Shown here in pieces: positions 41,724-51,067 of a stretch of DNA of 64,000 nucleotides. The notes under the pieces are model-generated. The model was not told the DNA's origin. It saw only the letters and a list, made by a program, of their open reading frames with translations, and did no database searches. The translations under genes were made by a program, and so were the position numbers. The stretch is from Stutzerimonas stutzeri (lineage in GTDB: Bacteria > Pseudomonadota > Gammaproteobacteria > Pseudomonadales > Pseudomonadaceae), in the NCBI RefSeq assembly GCF_024448895.1, contig NZ_JAMOIC010000006.1:248001-312000 (forward strand). Direction: 5' to 3'. Position 1 is the stretch's first letter, and each line of letters begins with the position of its first letter.

Positions 41724-42524
41724 ATGGATTCGGATATGACCGACAGCTCAACTACTCCCGACGAAAGCGAGGCCCCAGCGTCCGCTGTACCGCAACCGCA
41801 TCCTTGGGCCGAGCTTGCCCCGGATCGTTTTCGGTTGCTGCGCCTGGCTCCTTTGCCCACTGACCGAGACTCCGGACAACGCCCGCTGCGGTTCGTCGAG
41901 CTGGGCCTGGTTGAACGGCATACACCACAGCTGAGCCTCATGAAGCTGTTCGTACGCCTGCCTGGTCAGATTTTGAGCAAGAAGCACAACATGCTGGAAA
42001 TATGGGCCGACCATCGAGCCAAGGAGCTGCGCTTCGGTCCGGACACCGGATTGCACATCGAACCTGCAAACCGTGGGATTGGCCGCTTTCTGTTGGCGCA
42101 GGGCGCGCTCTGGGCTCAGAAGCGCTGGGCACATTATCTGGTCGAGGGCGGCGCCTTATCCGCCAAGGACATCACGAGCGACGACATGCGCTTGCGCCGG
42201 GACCACTGCCTCCAGAGTCAGGGTTTCGACGTTCTCTACCCAGAGGCTCAACAACTCAAGGCTACCTATGGTGCCGCCCGCGTCAGCTCCCTGCGGCCGG
42301 ACTGGAATAGCGAAAAAGTGCAAATTCTGGAGCTGACCCATGCCGCCGCAATGCTCGAACAGGCTGACCGCACCCTGCTCGAGCAGGAAAACAAGATTCG
42401 CGATATCCAGGAACGGCTGAACAAGGTTCGTCGGGAGGATGGCACCCTGAGGTTCACCGTCGCCTGCCTTATCGTCTTCTCACTTTTTCAGGCCGGCCTG
42501 CTCATCTGGATCGCCACCCGCTAA
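41724..42524 (+). CDS. Unknown tail-anchored protein with a coiled coil
   Basis: I do not recognise this 266-residue protein. Residues 1-30 are low-complexity, 30-200 form a soluble domain rich in hydrophobic and Arg residues (LAPDRFRLLRLAPLP, PLRFVELGLVERHTPQLSLMKLFVRLPGQIL), 205-240 look like a coiled coil (MLEQADRTLLEQENKIRDIQ), and the last 20 residues are one membrane span (ACLIVFSLFQAGLLIWIA). The layout, cytosolic domain, coiled coil, C-terminal anchor, suggests an inner membrane protein facing the cytoplasm. A second in-frame ATG at 41736 is possible. Confidence 0.7.
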   Translation: MDSDMTDSSTTPDESEAPASAVPQPHPWAELAPDRFRLLRLAPLPTDRDSGQRPLRFVELGLVERHTPQLSLMKLFVRLPGQILSKKHNMLEIWADHRAKELRFGPDTGLHIEPANRGIGRFLLAQGALWAQKRWAHYLVEGGALSAKDITSDDMRLRRDHCLQSQGFDVLYPEAQQLKATYGAARVSSLRPDWNSEKVQILELTHAAAMLEQADRTLLEQENKIRDIQERLNKVRREDGTLRFTVACLIVFSLFQAGLLIWIATR

Positions 42525-42562
42525 GCGCGCGCTCATGGGCCATCTCGGCGATGCCGGACTAA

Positions 42563-43489
42563 TCAGCGGAGCCGCTCGCGGAACAGCGCCTGATGATCCC
42601 GGCATTGGCTGGCAGCGAGCAGAAATACGCCGTGCCCGCCTTCGTTGAACTCCAGCCAAGTGAAATCTACCTCTGGATACAGGGCTTCTACGTGTACCTG
42701 ACTGTTACCGACCTCGACCACCAGGGTGCCTTCCTCGGTGAGGTGATCGGCTGCCTCGGCCAGCATCCGCCGCACCAGATCAAGCCCATCGTCGCCACAG
42801 GCAAGTCCAAGTGCTGGCTCATGGTGATACTCATCGGGCATATCGGCGAAGTCTTCGGCGTCTACGTAGGGGGGGTTCGAGACGATCAGATCGAAACGTT
42901 GCTTGGGTAACCCATCGAAGCCATCGCTCTGCACCGTAAACACCCGCTCCTCCAATCCGTGTTGCTCGATGTTCCGATTGGCCACCTCCAACGCTTCAAA
43001 AGACAGATCGGCCAGCACCACCTCGGCCTCCAGAAATTCATACGCACAGGCAATACCTATGCAGCCGGAGCCGGTGCAGAGATCGAGAATTCGCGTGGGT
43101 TCATTTGCCAGCCAATGTTCGAAACGACGCTCAATCAATTGGCCGATCGGCGAACGAGGAATCAGCACTCGCTCATCGACGATGAAGGGAAGCCCGCAGA
43201 ACCAGGCTTGCCCAAGTAGATACGCAGTCGGCACCCGCTGCTCGATACGCCGCAGCAGCAGGCCTTGTAGATGCTCGCGCTCGTCATCTTCGAGGCGGCA
43301 ATCAAGATAGCTGTCGGCCATTTCCCAGGGGAGGTGCAGCGCGCCTAATACCAGCTGTCGCGCCTCGTCCCAGGCATTGTCCGTACCGTGACCAAAGAAC
43401 AGCTGCTCGGCATGAAAGCGGCTCACAGCCCAGCGAATGTGATCACGCAAGGTACGCAGATTGGAAGGCGAAGCGGTCACGGGCGGCAT
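42563..43489 (-). CDS. prmB: Ribosomal protein L3 glutamine N5-methyltransferase PrmB
   Basis: SAM-dependent enzyme that methylates a glutamine of ribosomal protein L3. It has 308 residues. The SAM site is [19 protein letters not shown] near 135 and the catalytic motif is [14 protein letters not shown] near 207, shared by HemK-type enzymes. PrmB is favoured over PrmC by the N-terminal sequence [29 protein letters not shown], typical of the L3 enzyme. Confidence 0.92.
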   Translation of the reverse strand: MPPVTASPSNLRTLRDHIRWAVSRFHAEQLFFGHGTDNAWDEARQLVLGALHLPWEMADSYLDCRLEDDEREHLQGLLLRRIEQRVPTAYLLGQAWFCGLPFIVDERVLIPRSPIGQLIERRFEHWLANEPTRILDLCTGSGCIGIACAYEFLEAEVVLADLSFEALEVANRNIEQHGLEERVFTVQSDGFDGLPKQRFDLIVSNPPYVDAEDFADMPDEYHHEPALGLACGDDGLDLVRRMLAEAADHLTEEGTLVVEVGNSQVHVEALYPEVDFTWLEFNEGGHGVFLLAASQCRDHQALFRERLR

Positions 43490-43669
43490 CTCCTGTCAAA
43501 AACCCGAGAGTTTAGCCGAAGGTCGTATGGGTTTCTCTGGCTTGATGCGGCGCAGTGCTGGCCTCTGGCCGGTTATTGTCAATTCAGCTGACGAATCATC
43601 GGTTTGGGCAGTTCACATCTGTGTCATCTGGCGCCACAATCAGGCCCCCCTCAGAACAAGGAGTCAGTC

Positions 43670-44263
43670 ATGTCCAAGCCACAGACTTTGCTTCAGCTCA
43701 GTGGCCGCAGTTATGCACCGGCGACTCTGGCGAACGCGACCCTTCTGGTGATTGACGCTCAAGAAGAATATCGGTCCGGTGCCATGGCCCTGCCTGACCT
43801 GAACCCGGCGCTCGACGAAATTACCCGACTGCTGGCCATGGCCCGCGAAGCTGGAGCACCCGTCGTTCATGTGCATCACCTGGGCATTCCGGGTGGATTG
43901 TTCGATCCGCAGGGGCTGCGTGGCCAGATCATGCCTGAAGCCGCCCCTCTATCAGGCGAGACCGTCATCGGTAAAACACTGCCCAATGCCTTCGCCGGCA
44001 CGAAACTGCACGAACTGCTGCAGCAGCACGGTCGTCTCGACTTGATCGTATGTGGGTTCATGACGCACTCCAGTGTGAGCACAACCGTCCGCGCAGCCAA
44101 AGACTACGGCTATCGCTGCACGCTGGTCGACAAGGCCTGCGCGACTCGTGACCTGCCGATGGGGGACGGTGCTATCGAGGCCGCACAGGTGCATCAGATG
44201 GAAATGACCATTCTTGCGGACAACTTCGCCGTGTGCGTACCCGATGCCGGAGCAGTGGCATAA
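43670..44263 (+). CDS. Isochorismatase-fold cysteine hydrolase family protein lacking the usual Cys
   Basis: A 197-residue protein from ATG 43670 with a GGAG site. The family pattern is clear: LLVIDAQEEYRSGAM (first Asp) near 28, the Lys in IGKTLPNAFAGTKL near 105, and GFMTHSSVSTTVRAAKDYGY near 136. In most members the residue before V-S-T-T is the catalytic Cys; here it is Ser (AGT codon). Thus the protein is either of an isochorismatase-like subgroup or an altered member. Substrate is unknown. Confidence 0.82.
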   Translation: MSKPQTLLQLSGRSYAPATLANATLLVIDAQEEYRSGAMALPDLNPALDEITRLLAMAREAGAPVVHVHHLGIPGGLFDPQGLRGQIMPEAAPLSGETVIGKTLPNAFAGTKLHELLQQHGRLDLIVCGFMTHSSVSTTVRAAKDYGYRCTLVDKACATRDLPMGDGAIEAAQVHQMEMTILADNFAVCVPDAGAVA

Positions 44264-44349
44264 ACCGACTCGAGCCCGGCTGCGTTACCTACAATGAATA
44301 AACTGGCCGGACGATTTTGTTCATGGCCCATTCTGATGAGGTAACCGGA

Positions 44350-44667
44350 ATGAAAAGAACCGATGGATTCGACGCTCGTCGCCTCCGACCCCGTCAACAC
44401 CGGAGCCTGGGATCTCGTCTAGGCGCAGCGTTCGGGCTGCTGCTGGTCATCGCTGGTGTTCTGATGCTGGGCGCTGGGGCAGCGTCTTTCCTCGACGACC
44501 TTCAGGCTTTCGTCAGTGTGCCTCTGGAGCGAGAAGCCGCCATAACGCTCATTTCCCTGGGCGCCGGTCTGTTTCTACTCGGCGTTCTCATCCGTAGCCG
44601 TGTGCGCCGCCGCCTTCTACAACCCAGTGGGTTGAGCATGTCCCCTCGGCTGAACAAAAGGCGTTGA
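44350..44667 (+). CDS. Small two-span membrane protein of unknown function
   Basis: A 105-residue protein. ATG 44350 has GAGG eight bases upstream; an earlier in-frame ATG at 44323 lacks one. It has a basic N-terminus, a span at about 26-48 (AAFGLLLVIAGVLMLGAGAA), a short periplasmic loop and a second span at about 66-84 (AAITLISLGAGLFLLGVLI), then a very basic tail. No family is recognised. It lies between the isochorismatase and Smr genes on the same strand. Confidence 0.65.
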   Translation: MKRTDGFDARRLRPRQHRSLGSRLGAAFGLLLVIAGVLMLGAGAASFLDDLQAFVSVPLEREAAITLISLGAGLFLLGVLIRSRVRRRLLQPSGLSMSPRLNKRR

Positions 44668-44743
44668 GATAACCGCTCGACGACCGCGTCTGCCGCTCGA
44701 AGAAGCGCTTTCGGTTAAAATCGCCGGCCAATGCGGAGGCCTC

Positions 44744-45301
44744 ATGCAAGAAGATGATTTTTCCCTGTTCAAATCGGCAGTTCGCGGCGTCAAACCGATA
44801 GCGCACGACCGTGCCGAAACGGGCAAACCGCGAAGCAACAAGGCGCAGGTCGACACTCGGCGGGCCAACGCTGTGGTTGGCAATAGCGAAACCAGAATCG
44901 ATGGGCTTTCAGATCTATTCGTCATCGACGTTGCTGCAGAGGACGAGCTGTACTGGGTACGGGATGGTGTTCAAGAGAGCCAGATGCGCAAGCTCAAGGG
45001 CGGGCAGATCCCTTTCGAAGGCAGTCTCGACCTACACGGGCTGAGTGTCGAAAAAGCCCGCGAGCTGCTGTGGGACTTTCTGGCAGAGGCGTGCAAGTTC
45101 GAAATCCGCTGCGTGCGCGTGACGCATGGCAAGGCGGCACGCATCGACGGCAAGCGTCCACTGATCAAAAGTCACGTCAATACCTGGCTGCGGCAGCACC
45201 CTCAGGTGCTGGGCTTCACGTCGTGCTTGCCGAGGCATGGCGGCACCGGTGCGGTTTACGTGATTCTCAAACGGACCATGCTTGAAGGGCGTGACGAATA
45301 G
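44744..45301 (+). CDS. Smr domain protein (SmrA/YdaL-like endonuclease)
   Basis: A 185-residue protein with a C-terminal Smr domain: FEGSLDLHGLSVEKARELLWDFL near 97 with the LDLHG motif, then RVTHGKAARIDGKRPLIKSHVNTWL near 130 and RHGGTGAVYVILKR. Stand-alone Smr proteins nick or cut nucleic acids; in bacteria some act in mRNA quality control. The N-terminal 90 residues are charged and variable. GGAGG precedes the ATG. Confidence 0.88.
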   Translation: MQEDDFSLFKSAVRGVKPIAHDRAETGKPRSNKAQVDTRRANAVVGNSETRIDGLSDLFVIDVAAEDELYWVRDGVQESQMRKLKGGQIPFEGSLDLHGLSVEKARELLWDFLAEACKFEIRCVRVTHGKAARIDGKRPLIKSHVNTWLRQHPQVLGFTSCLPRHGGTGAVYVILKRTMLEGRDE

Positions 45302-45412
45302 CGACTCATCCGGCCCTGGCGCCGCCCTTCTCGACCCAAGCTGCTTGCGGCGTCGCCACTGACGCCCTAACCTTCGCACTCGCGCCCTATTGCAAGCCTG
45401 ACAGGTAGTCAC

Positions 45413-45958
45413 ATGTCCATGGAAACTCATTACACCGCGATCCTTGGCCAACTAGGCGAGGACGTAAACCGCGAGGGTCTGCTCGATACGCCCAAGCGCG
45501 CCGCCAAAGCGATGCAGTACCTGTGCAAGGGCTATCAGCAAACGCTGGAGGAAGTCACCAACGGCGCTCTGTTCAGCTCCGACAACAGCGAAATGGTGCT
45601 GGTGAAGAACATCGAGCTCTATTCCTTATGTGAACACCACATGCTTCCGTTCATTGGCAAGGCGCACGTCGCCTATCTACCCAACGGCAAGGTACTTGGG
45701 CTTTCGAAGGTCGCTCGCATCGTCGACATGTATGCTCGGCGGCTGCAAATTCAGGAAAATCTCACCCGCGAAATTGCCGAAGCGGTTCAAAAGGTGACTG
45801 GCGCATGGGGCGTCGCTGTCGTCATCGAAGCCCAGCACATGTGCATGATGATGCGCGGCGTGGAAAAGCAGAACTCGTCGATGGTTACTTCCGTCATGCT
45901 CGGGCAGTTCCGCGAAAACGCCGCCACCCGCAGTGAGTTTCTGGGTTTGGTGAAATAG
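45413..45958 (+). CDS. folE: GTP cyclohydrolase I (FolE)
   Basis: First enzyme of tetrahydrofolate synthesis, converting GTP to dihydroneopterin triphosphate. It has 181 residues. The zinc ligands are in [22 protein letters not shown] near 68-76 (Cys, His) and in [15 protein letters not shown] near 140 (His, Cys). The segment [18 protein letters not shown] is typical. The Cys ligands show it is the zinc form, not FolE2. Confidence 0.96.
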   Translation: MSMETHYTAILGQLGEDVNREGLLDTPKRAAKAMQYLCKGYQQTLEEVTNGALFSSDNSEMVLVKNIELYSLCEHHMLPFIGKAHVAYLPNGKVLGLSKVARIVDMYARRLQIQENLTREIAEAVQKVTGAWGVAVVIEAQHMCMMMRGVEKQNSSMVTSVMLGQFRENAATRSEFLGLVK

Positions 45959-46029
45959 CCAGAGCCTGAGGGCGCCTTGTCAGGTGCTCTCACTTCCTTT
46001 CAAATCCCCCGTCCGCCTTGCGCGCTTGC

Positions 46030-46635
46030 TCAATCAAACATCCCCACATGTCGTGGATGACTAGCAACTCGTTGTAGCCAGGCACAGATGGCTGGATAGC
46101 CATTCAACGAGAACCCGCCCTCCTCCGCCACGTGCGTGTATGCGTACAGCGCAATGTCAGCGATCGAATAATGATCACCAACCAGGTAGGGCGTGCGTAA
46201 GAGCTGCTGCTCCATCACATCCAGCGCGCGATAACCATCCAGCTGCTTGGCTGCAAACTCATCAAGTCGATCATCTGGAAGCCCCAGATAAACTTTGATG
46301 AATCGCGCCACCGCAATGAAAGGCTCATGGCTGTATTGCTCGAAGAACTGCCATTGCAAGACCTGAGTTCGTAGCCGCGGATCCGAAGGGAGCAACTCAC
46401 TTCCATCGGCAAGGAAATTCAGAATCGCATTGGATTCCCACAAACAGGTACCGTCTTCCAGTTCGAGAACAGGGATTTTCCCGTTTGGGTTTTTCTTCAG
46501 AAAAGATTCTTCGCGGCTCTCACCACGAAGAATATCTACAGGCACCCACTCATATTCCCGATCGATCAAATGCAGCATCAGCTTGATTTTGTAGCAGTTG
46601 CCAGACCGGTAATCGCCGTAAACCTTGTATCTCAT
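46030..46635 (-). CDS. Glutathione S-transferase family protein
   Basis: A 201-residue protein with an N-terminal thioredoxin-like domain (MRYKVYGDYRSGNCYKIKLM; GSH-binding NPNGKIPVLELEDG and LWESNAILNFLA) and a helical C-terminal domain with the N-capping motif SIADIALYAYTH near 150. The Ser/Cys at the SGNCYK site is the likely active-site position. The specific substrate cannot be assigned. Confidence 0.88.
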   Translation of the reverse strand: MRYKVYGDYRSGNCYKIKLMLHLIDREYEWVPVDILRGESREESFLKKNPNGKIPVLELEDGTCLWESNAILNFLADGSELLPSDPRLRTQVLQWQFFEQYSHEPFIAVARFIKVYLGLPDDRLDEFAAKQLDGYRALDVMEQQLLRTPYLVGDHYSIADIALYAYTHVAEEGGFSLNGYPAICAWLQRVASHPRHVGMFD

Positions 46636-46676
46636 ATCTTCGCCCCTACGCTGTTAAGCAATAACCCGGATCTGAC

Positions 46677-47843
46677 TCACGCAGCTTCAACCAGATTTGC
46701 TTCACGCACTACGCGCGCCAGACGGCGCACGCCTTCGTTCAACCGTTCCGGTGCAACATGACTGAAGTTGAGCCGGAGGTATCCAAGGTTTTTATCCGGA
46801 TCGACGAAGAATGGCTCCCCCGGCATGAACACGACATCCTGCGCCAAGGCGGACGCCAGGAGAGTCCGGGTGTCCAGCGCCCGCTTCAGCCGCAACCAGA
46901 AAAACAGCCCGCCCTGCGGCAGCTGCCAGTCGGCAAGATCGGCAAAGTTCTCTATCAAAGCACATTCCATTGCGTCTCGACGAAGGCGATAGAAACGCCT
47001 CAACTCAGCAAGATGCGCCTGATACTGATCGCTTCCGAGCCACTGCAGCGCTTGCCATTGTCCGATTCTGTTGGTGTGAAGATCGGCTGATTGCTTCAGT
47101 CGGAGCAGATAAGGAAAGAGATCGGGCGTGGCAATCAGATAGCCAACCCGCAGCCCAGGGAGCAGCGTCTTGGACACAGTGCCGGTATAGATCCAGCTCG
47201 CTTTGCGCATGCGGCTGACAATCGGCCTGGCGCTTCCCTCGTCGAAAACCAACTCGCGATACGGCTCATCCTCGATCAGCGTCAAGTTGTATTCATCCAG
47301 CAATGCCGCGACGGCATCCCGTTTTTGATCGCTATAACGCACTGCCGAAGGATTCTGGAAAGTTGGGATGAAGTACGCGAAGGCCGGATGGTGGTGTTCC
47401 AGTCGCTGGCGTAAGGCGGTCAGTAAGGGCCCATCCGCTTCTTGCGGTACAGCCAGGCACTCGGCTCCGAACAGCTGAAAAACCTGTAGCGCTGCCAGAT
47501 ATGTTGGCGCCTCAAGCAACACCTCAGTGCCGCGATCAATGAAGAGCTTGGAGGCAAGGTCCAGCGTCTGCTGGGAACCGCTTACAATCAGGACCTGACT
47601 GGCCGAGCAATCAACGCCAATTGCTCGCGCCTGCGCAGCAATCGCTTCGCGCAGCGCTGGCTCCCCTTCGCTCATGCCGTACTGACCCATATTCGGCGGC
47701 ATATCGGCCCAGTCCACTTTCGGCAGCATGGATTCGGCGGGCAGCCCTCCTGCAAACGACATCACTTCAGGACGCTGAGCGGCAGCAAGAATTTCACGGA
47801 TCAGCGAGCTTTTGAGGCGGTCGACGCGTTCGGAGAAAGCCAT
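46677..47843 (-). CDS. PLP-dependent class I/II aminotransferase (2-aminoadipate/LysN type)
   Basis: A 388-residue fold-type I aminotransferase. ATG 47843 (MAFSERVDRLKSSLIREILA) is chosen. LPAESMLP near 33, LIVSGSQQTLDLASKLF near 95, FIPTFQNPSAVRYS near 168 and the PLP lysine in YTGTVSKTLLPGLRVGYL near 235 match the LysN/2-aminoadipate subgroup. It is divergent from a MarR gene, so it may be regulated by it. The amino acid substrate is uncertain. Confidence 0.85.
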   Translation of the reverse strand: MAFSERVDRLKSSLIREILAAAQRPEVMSFAGGLPAESMLPKVDWADMPPNMGQYGMSEGEPALREAIAAQARAIGVDCSASQVLIVSGSQQTLDLASKLFIDRGTEVLLEAPTYLAALQVFQLFGAECLAVPQEADGPLLTALRQRLEHHHPAFAYFIPTFQNPSAVRYSDQKRDAVAALLDEYNLTLIEDEPYRELVFDEGSARPIVSRMRKASWIYTGTVSKTLLPGLRVGYLIATPDLFPYLLRLKQSADLHTNRIGQWQALQWLGSDQYQAHLAELRRFYRLRRDAMECALIENFADLADWQLPQGGLFFWLRLKRALDTRTLLASALAQDVVFMPGEPFFVDPDKNLGYLRLNFSHVAPERLNEGVRRLARVVREANLVEAA

Positions 47844-47922
47844 TGGGCACCAGATGCAGGAACAGGAGAAATAAGTCAAACTACTTGACCGAAATTACGC
47901 CTGTGGCTGCAGATACGTCAAT

Positions 47923-48366
47923 ATGCCTGACCTAAAAAAAAGCACTGTTCAGCGGCAGATCATGGAGAGTTTCTTCCTGGGTTATCAGGCGTTCACCGCC
48001 AAGCCTGACGAGATGCTTGCACGTCGAGGGCTGTCCCGGGTGCACCACCGCATCCTCTTCTTCATCGCGAGCTATCCGGACCTAAGCGTCAAGGAACTGC
48101 TCGGTTACCTAGGCGTGAGCAAGCAGGCACTGAGTACGCCAATGCGCCAACTCATCGAGATGAATCTTGTAGAGAGCAGAACCGCTGAAGATGACAAGCG
48201 TAAGCGAATCCTGCGCTTTACCCCTCAGGGGGCGAAACTGGAACAGGCACTGCGCCGCGAACAGGTGCGCCTTCTGGAGCGCGCCTTCAAGCTGGCAGGC
48301 GACGAAGCGGTATCGGGTTGGCTCGAAGTCAATCAGGCACTAGCGACAGGCCCTACGCGCCCCTGA
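47923..48366 (+). CDS. MarR family transcriptional regulator
   Basis: A 147-residue winged-helix regulator: SRVHHRILFFIASYPDLSVKELLGYLGVSKQALSTPMRQLIEMNLVESRTAEDDKRKRILRFTPQGAKLEQ, spanning helix 3 through the wing (written here only as the HTH region at about 40-100). It is divergent from the aminotransferase with 79 bases between starts. A short spacer in such pairs usually holds an operator for both genes. The ligand is unknown. Confidence 0.85.
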   Translation: MPDLKKSTVQRQIMESFFLGYQAFTAKPDEMLARRGLSRVHHRILFFIASYPDLSVKELLGYLGVSKQALSTPMRQLIEMNLVESRTAEDDKRKRILRFTPQGAKLEQALRREQVRLLERAFKLAGDEAVSGWLEVNQALATGPTRP

Positions 48367-48477
48367 CATTCAGCCGGGCATTCATCTCGCAGCGGCAATA
48401 CGTCAGAGACTTCCGACATACCTTGCCGTAGCGCTAACAGCGCTCGCAGCGTCGATTAGACCCTTTCCTGCAGGCAC

Positions 48478-48505
48478 AAAAAAGGGCGACCGAAGTCGCC
48501 CTTTT
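48478..48505 (-). terminator. Bidirectional intrinsic terminator after rpsA
   Basis: GGGCGAC pairs with GTCGCCC around a CGAA loop, with A and T runs extending the stem on both sides. It lies 17 bases beyond the rpsA stop on the minus strand and would also end the MarR transcript coming from the other side. Confidence 0.92.
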
Positions 48506-48521
48506 TCATGGATCGCAGAAC

Positions 48522-50207
48522 TTAGTTCTGGTTTTCCATTTGCGCACGGATCAGATCACCAATGGTGGTCGGACCGGCAGTCGGCTCTACGTCCTGCTTA
48601 GTACGCAGTTCCTTCATCGCGTCCTTCTCGTCCTCGACGTCTTTCGACTTGATGGACAGGCTGATTACGCGGCTCTTACGGTCGATGCTGATAATCTTGG
48701 CTTCGACTTCTTCGCCTTCTTTCAGGACGTTACGCGCATCTTCAATGCGGTCACGGCTGATTTCAGAGGCTTTCAGTGTGGCTTCGATATCGTTGCCCAG
48801 ATCGATGATGGCGCCTTTGGCGTCAACTTCTTTCACGATGCCGCGAACGATGCTGCCCTTGTCATTGACAGCGGCGTAGTTGGAGAACGGATCGTCTTCC
48901 AGCTGCTTGATGCCCAGGGAGATGCGCTCGCGCTCCGGATCAACCGACAGGATGACCGTGTCCAGCTCGTCGCCCTTCTTGAAGCGACGCACGGCTTCTT
49001 CGCCAGCTTCGTTCCAGGAGATGTCGGACAGGTGAACCAGACCGTCGATGCCACCGTCCAGACCAATGAAGATACCGAAATCGGTGATCGACTTGATGGT
49101 GCCGGAGATGCGGTCGCCCTTGTTGAACTGGCCAGAGAAGTCTTCCCATGGGTTGGACTTGCACTGCTTGATGCCAAGGGAGATACGACGACGCTCTTCG
49201 TCGATGTCCAGAACCATGACTTCCACTTCGTCGCCGACTTGTACGACCTTCGACGGGTGGATGTTCTTGTTGGTCCAATCCATTTCGGAAACGTGTACCA
49301 GACCTTCAACGCCTTCTTCCAGCTCAGCGAAGCAGCCGTAGTCAGTCAGGTTGGTGACACGGGCCACGACGCGAGTGTTCTCTGGGTAACGAGCCTTGAT
49401 AGCAACCCATGGGTCTTCACCCAGCTGCTTCAGACCCAGGGAAACACGGTTACGCTCGCGGTCGAACTTCAGCACCTTGACGTCGATCTCATCGCCAACA
49501 TTGACGATTTCCGACGGATGCTTGATGCGCTTCCAGGCCATGTCGGTGATGTGCAGCAGACCGTCCACGCCGCCCAGATCGACGAATGCGCCGTAATCTG
49601 TGAGGTTCTTGACGATACCTTTGACCTGCTGGCCTTCCTGCAGCGATTCCAGCAGAGCTTCGCGCTCGGCGCTGTTTTCGGCTTCCAGGACGCTACGACG
49701 GGAGACGACAACGTTGTTGCGCTTCTGGTCGAGCTTGATGACCTTGAATTCGAGTTCCTTGCCTTCCAGGTGAGTGGTATCACGCACTGGACGGACATCA
49801 ACCAGGGAACCTGGCAGGAACGCACGGATGCCGTTAACGTCGACAGTGAAGCCGCCCTTAACCTTACCGTTGATAACGCCCTTGACCACTTCCTCAGCTG
49901 CGAAAGCCGCTTCCAGAACAATCCAGCACTCAGCACGCTTGGCTTTTTCGCGGGACAGCTTGGTTTCACCGAAGCCATCTTCAACCGCGTCCAGCGCAAC
50001 GTGAACTTCGTCACCCACGCTGATGGTCAGCTCGCCCTGCTCGTTGTAGAACTGCTCGACCGGGATGACGCCCTCGGACTTCAGACCGGCATGAACAGTG
50101 ACCCAGTCACCGTCGATGTCGACCACGATGCCGGTGATGATCGCACCCGGCTGCATGTCGAGGGTTTTTAGGCTTTCTTCAAAAAGTTCTGCAAAGCTTT
50201 CGCTCAT
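48522..50207 (-). CDS. rpsA: Ribosomal protein S1
   Basis: Binds mRNA and helps it dock on the 30S subunit. It has 561 residues, the full gammaproteobacterial length, with six S1 domains. Repeated S1 signatures are visible: [21 protein letters not shown] (about 25), [25 protein letters not shown] (110), [27 protein letters not shown] (195), then three more through [22 protein letters not shown] terminator closes the gene directly after the stop; ihfB, the usual next gene, is not there. Confidence 0.97.
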   Translation of the reverse strand: MSESFAELFEESLKTLDMQPGAIITGIVVDIDGDWVTVHAGLKSEGVIPVEQFYNEQGELTISVGDEVHVALDAVEDGFGETKLSREKAKRAECWIVLEAAFAAEEVVKGVINGKVKGGFTVDVNGIRAFLPGSLVDVRPVRDTTHLEGKELEFKVIKLDQKRNNVVVSRRSVLEAENSAEREALLESLQEGQQVKGIVKNLTDYGAFVDLGGVDGLLHITDMAWKRIKHPSEIVNVGDEIDVKVLKFDRERNRVSLGLKQLGEDPWVAIKARYPENTRVVARVTNLTDYGCFAELEEGVEGLVHVSEMDWTNKNIHPSKVVQVGDEVEVMVLDIDEERRRISLGIKQCKSNPWEDFSGQFNKGDRISGTIKSITDFGIFIGLDGGIDGLVHLSDISWNEAGEEAVRRFKKGDELDTVILSVDPERERISLGIKQLEDDPFSNYAAVNDKGSIVRGIVKEVDAKGAIIDLGNDIEATLKASEISRDRIEDARNVLKEGEEVEAKIISIDRKSRVISLSIKSKDVEDEKDAMKELRTKQDVEPTAGPTTIGDLIRAQMENQN

Positions 50208-50270
50208 GTTTATTCCTGCTGTTTTCGGACGAGGATCCGCCCAATCTCCACATCCCAGATAGAAGTGGGT

Positions 50271-50318
50271 TCATTCATATAAAAAAAGGCCTGCGGGACT
50301 AGATCTGGACTCCCACAT
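50271..50318 (-). other. Candidate 15-codon leader ORF overlapping the cmk-rpsA hairpin
   Basis: AAGGAGG is followed one base later by ATG 50318 and an open frame MWESRSSPAGLFLYE ending at TGA 50271. The ORF runs through the hairpin and T tract just below. The spacing of site to start is very short, so translation is doubtful. Confidence 0.3.
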
Positions 50319-50322
50319 GCCT
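50281..50322 (-). terminator. Intrinsic terminator or attenuator between cmk and rpsA
   Basis: On the minus strand AGGC-A-TGTGGGA pairs with TCCCGCA-GGCCT with one mismatch and a 12-base loop, followed directly by seven T. It lies 59 bases after cmk and 74 before rpsA. It should end most upstream operon transcripts or attenuate a leader of rpsA. Confidence 0.8.
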
Positions 50323-50380
50323 CCTTGTTAACAGCTCTCGATATCGAGTAGCCGTCAGGCCGCCTCTCGGCGGTCGTTCT

Positions 50381-51067
50381 TCAGGCGAAGTCGCGATTGG
50401 CGACTTCGCTCAGAATCTGTCCTAGCACTTGCTCGATGGAAAGATTGGTGGAATCCAGATGAACCGCATCGTCTGCCGGTTTCAGCGGAGCCACTTCACG
50501 TCCGGTATCGCGCTCATCGCGCGCCCGTATCTCATCGAGAAGACTCGCGAGATTAACATCATCACCCTTGCCCTTCAACTGCAGGTAGCGCCTGCGGGCT
50601 CTTTCTTCGGCGCTGGCGGTCAGGAATATCTTCAAAGGTGCGTCAGGGAATACCACAGTGCCCATGTCGCGCCCGTCCGCGACTAGGCCGGGCGGCTCGC
50701 GAAATGCCTTCTGCCGCTGCAGAAGCGCCTCACGAACGACCGGCAATGCCGCGACCTGCGACGCCCCAGCTCCGACTTGCTCGTTACGAATTGCCTGAGT
50801 TACGTCCTCTCCCTCGAGAACGATCTGCATCCCGTTACCGCCTTTCGATGCGCCGAACTGCACGTCCAGATGAGCAGCCAATAGTTTGAGCGCCTCTTCA
50901 TTGGTCAGGTCCACACCATGGTTACGCGCGGCAAAGGCTAGCAAACGGTACAGCGCGCCGGAATCGAGAAAATTCCAGCCCAGCTTGGCCGCCAGCAATG
51001 CGGCGACGGTCCCTTTGCCGGAGCCGCTGGGACCATCAATGGTGATGACCGGGACCTGCCAGATCAT
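50381..51067 (-). CDS. cmk: Cytidylate kinase
   Basis: Phosphorylates CMP and dCMP with ATP. It has 228 residues. The P-loop is [15 protein letters not shown] near residue 9; [39 protein letters not shown] near 130 and the LID region [12 protein letters not shown] follow. The start overlaps the tyrA-aroA stop by four bases (ATGA), with GGAGG upstream. Confidence 0.95.
   Translation of the reverse strand: MIWQVPVITIDGPSGSGKGTVAALLAAKLGWNFLDSGALYRLLAFAARNHGVDLTNEEALKLLAAHLDVQFGASKGGNGMQIVLEGEDVTQAIRNEQVGAGASQVAALPVVREALLQRQKAFREPPGLVADGRDMGTVVFPDAPLKIFLTASAEERARRRYLQLKGKGDDVNLASLLDEIRARDERDTGREVAPLKPADDAVHLDSTNLSIEQVLGQILSEVANRDFA

Noticed and set aside
48540-50171. 543-codon plus-strand frame opposite rpsA
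   Set aside because: It is the antisense of the repeated S1 domains; the internal repeats mirror the S1 repeats.
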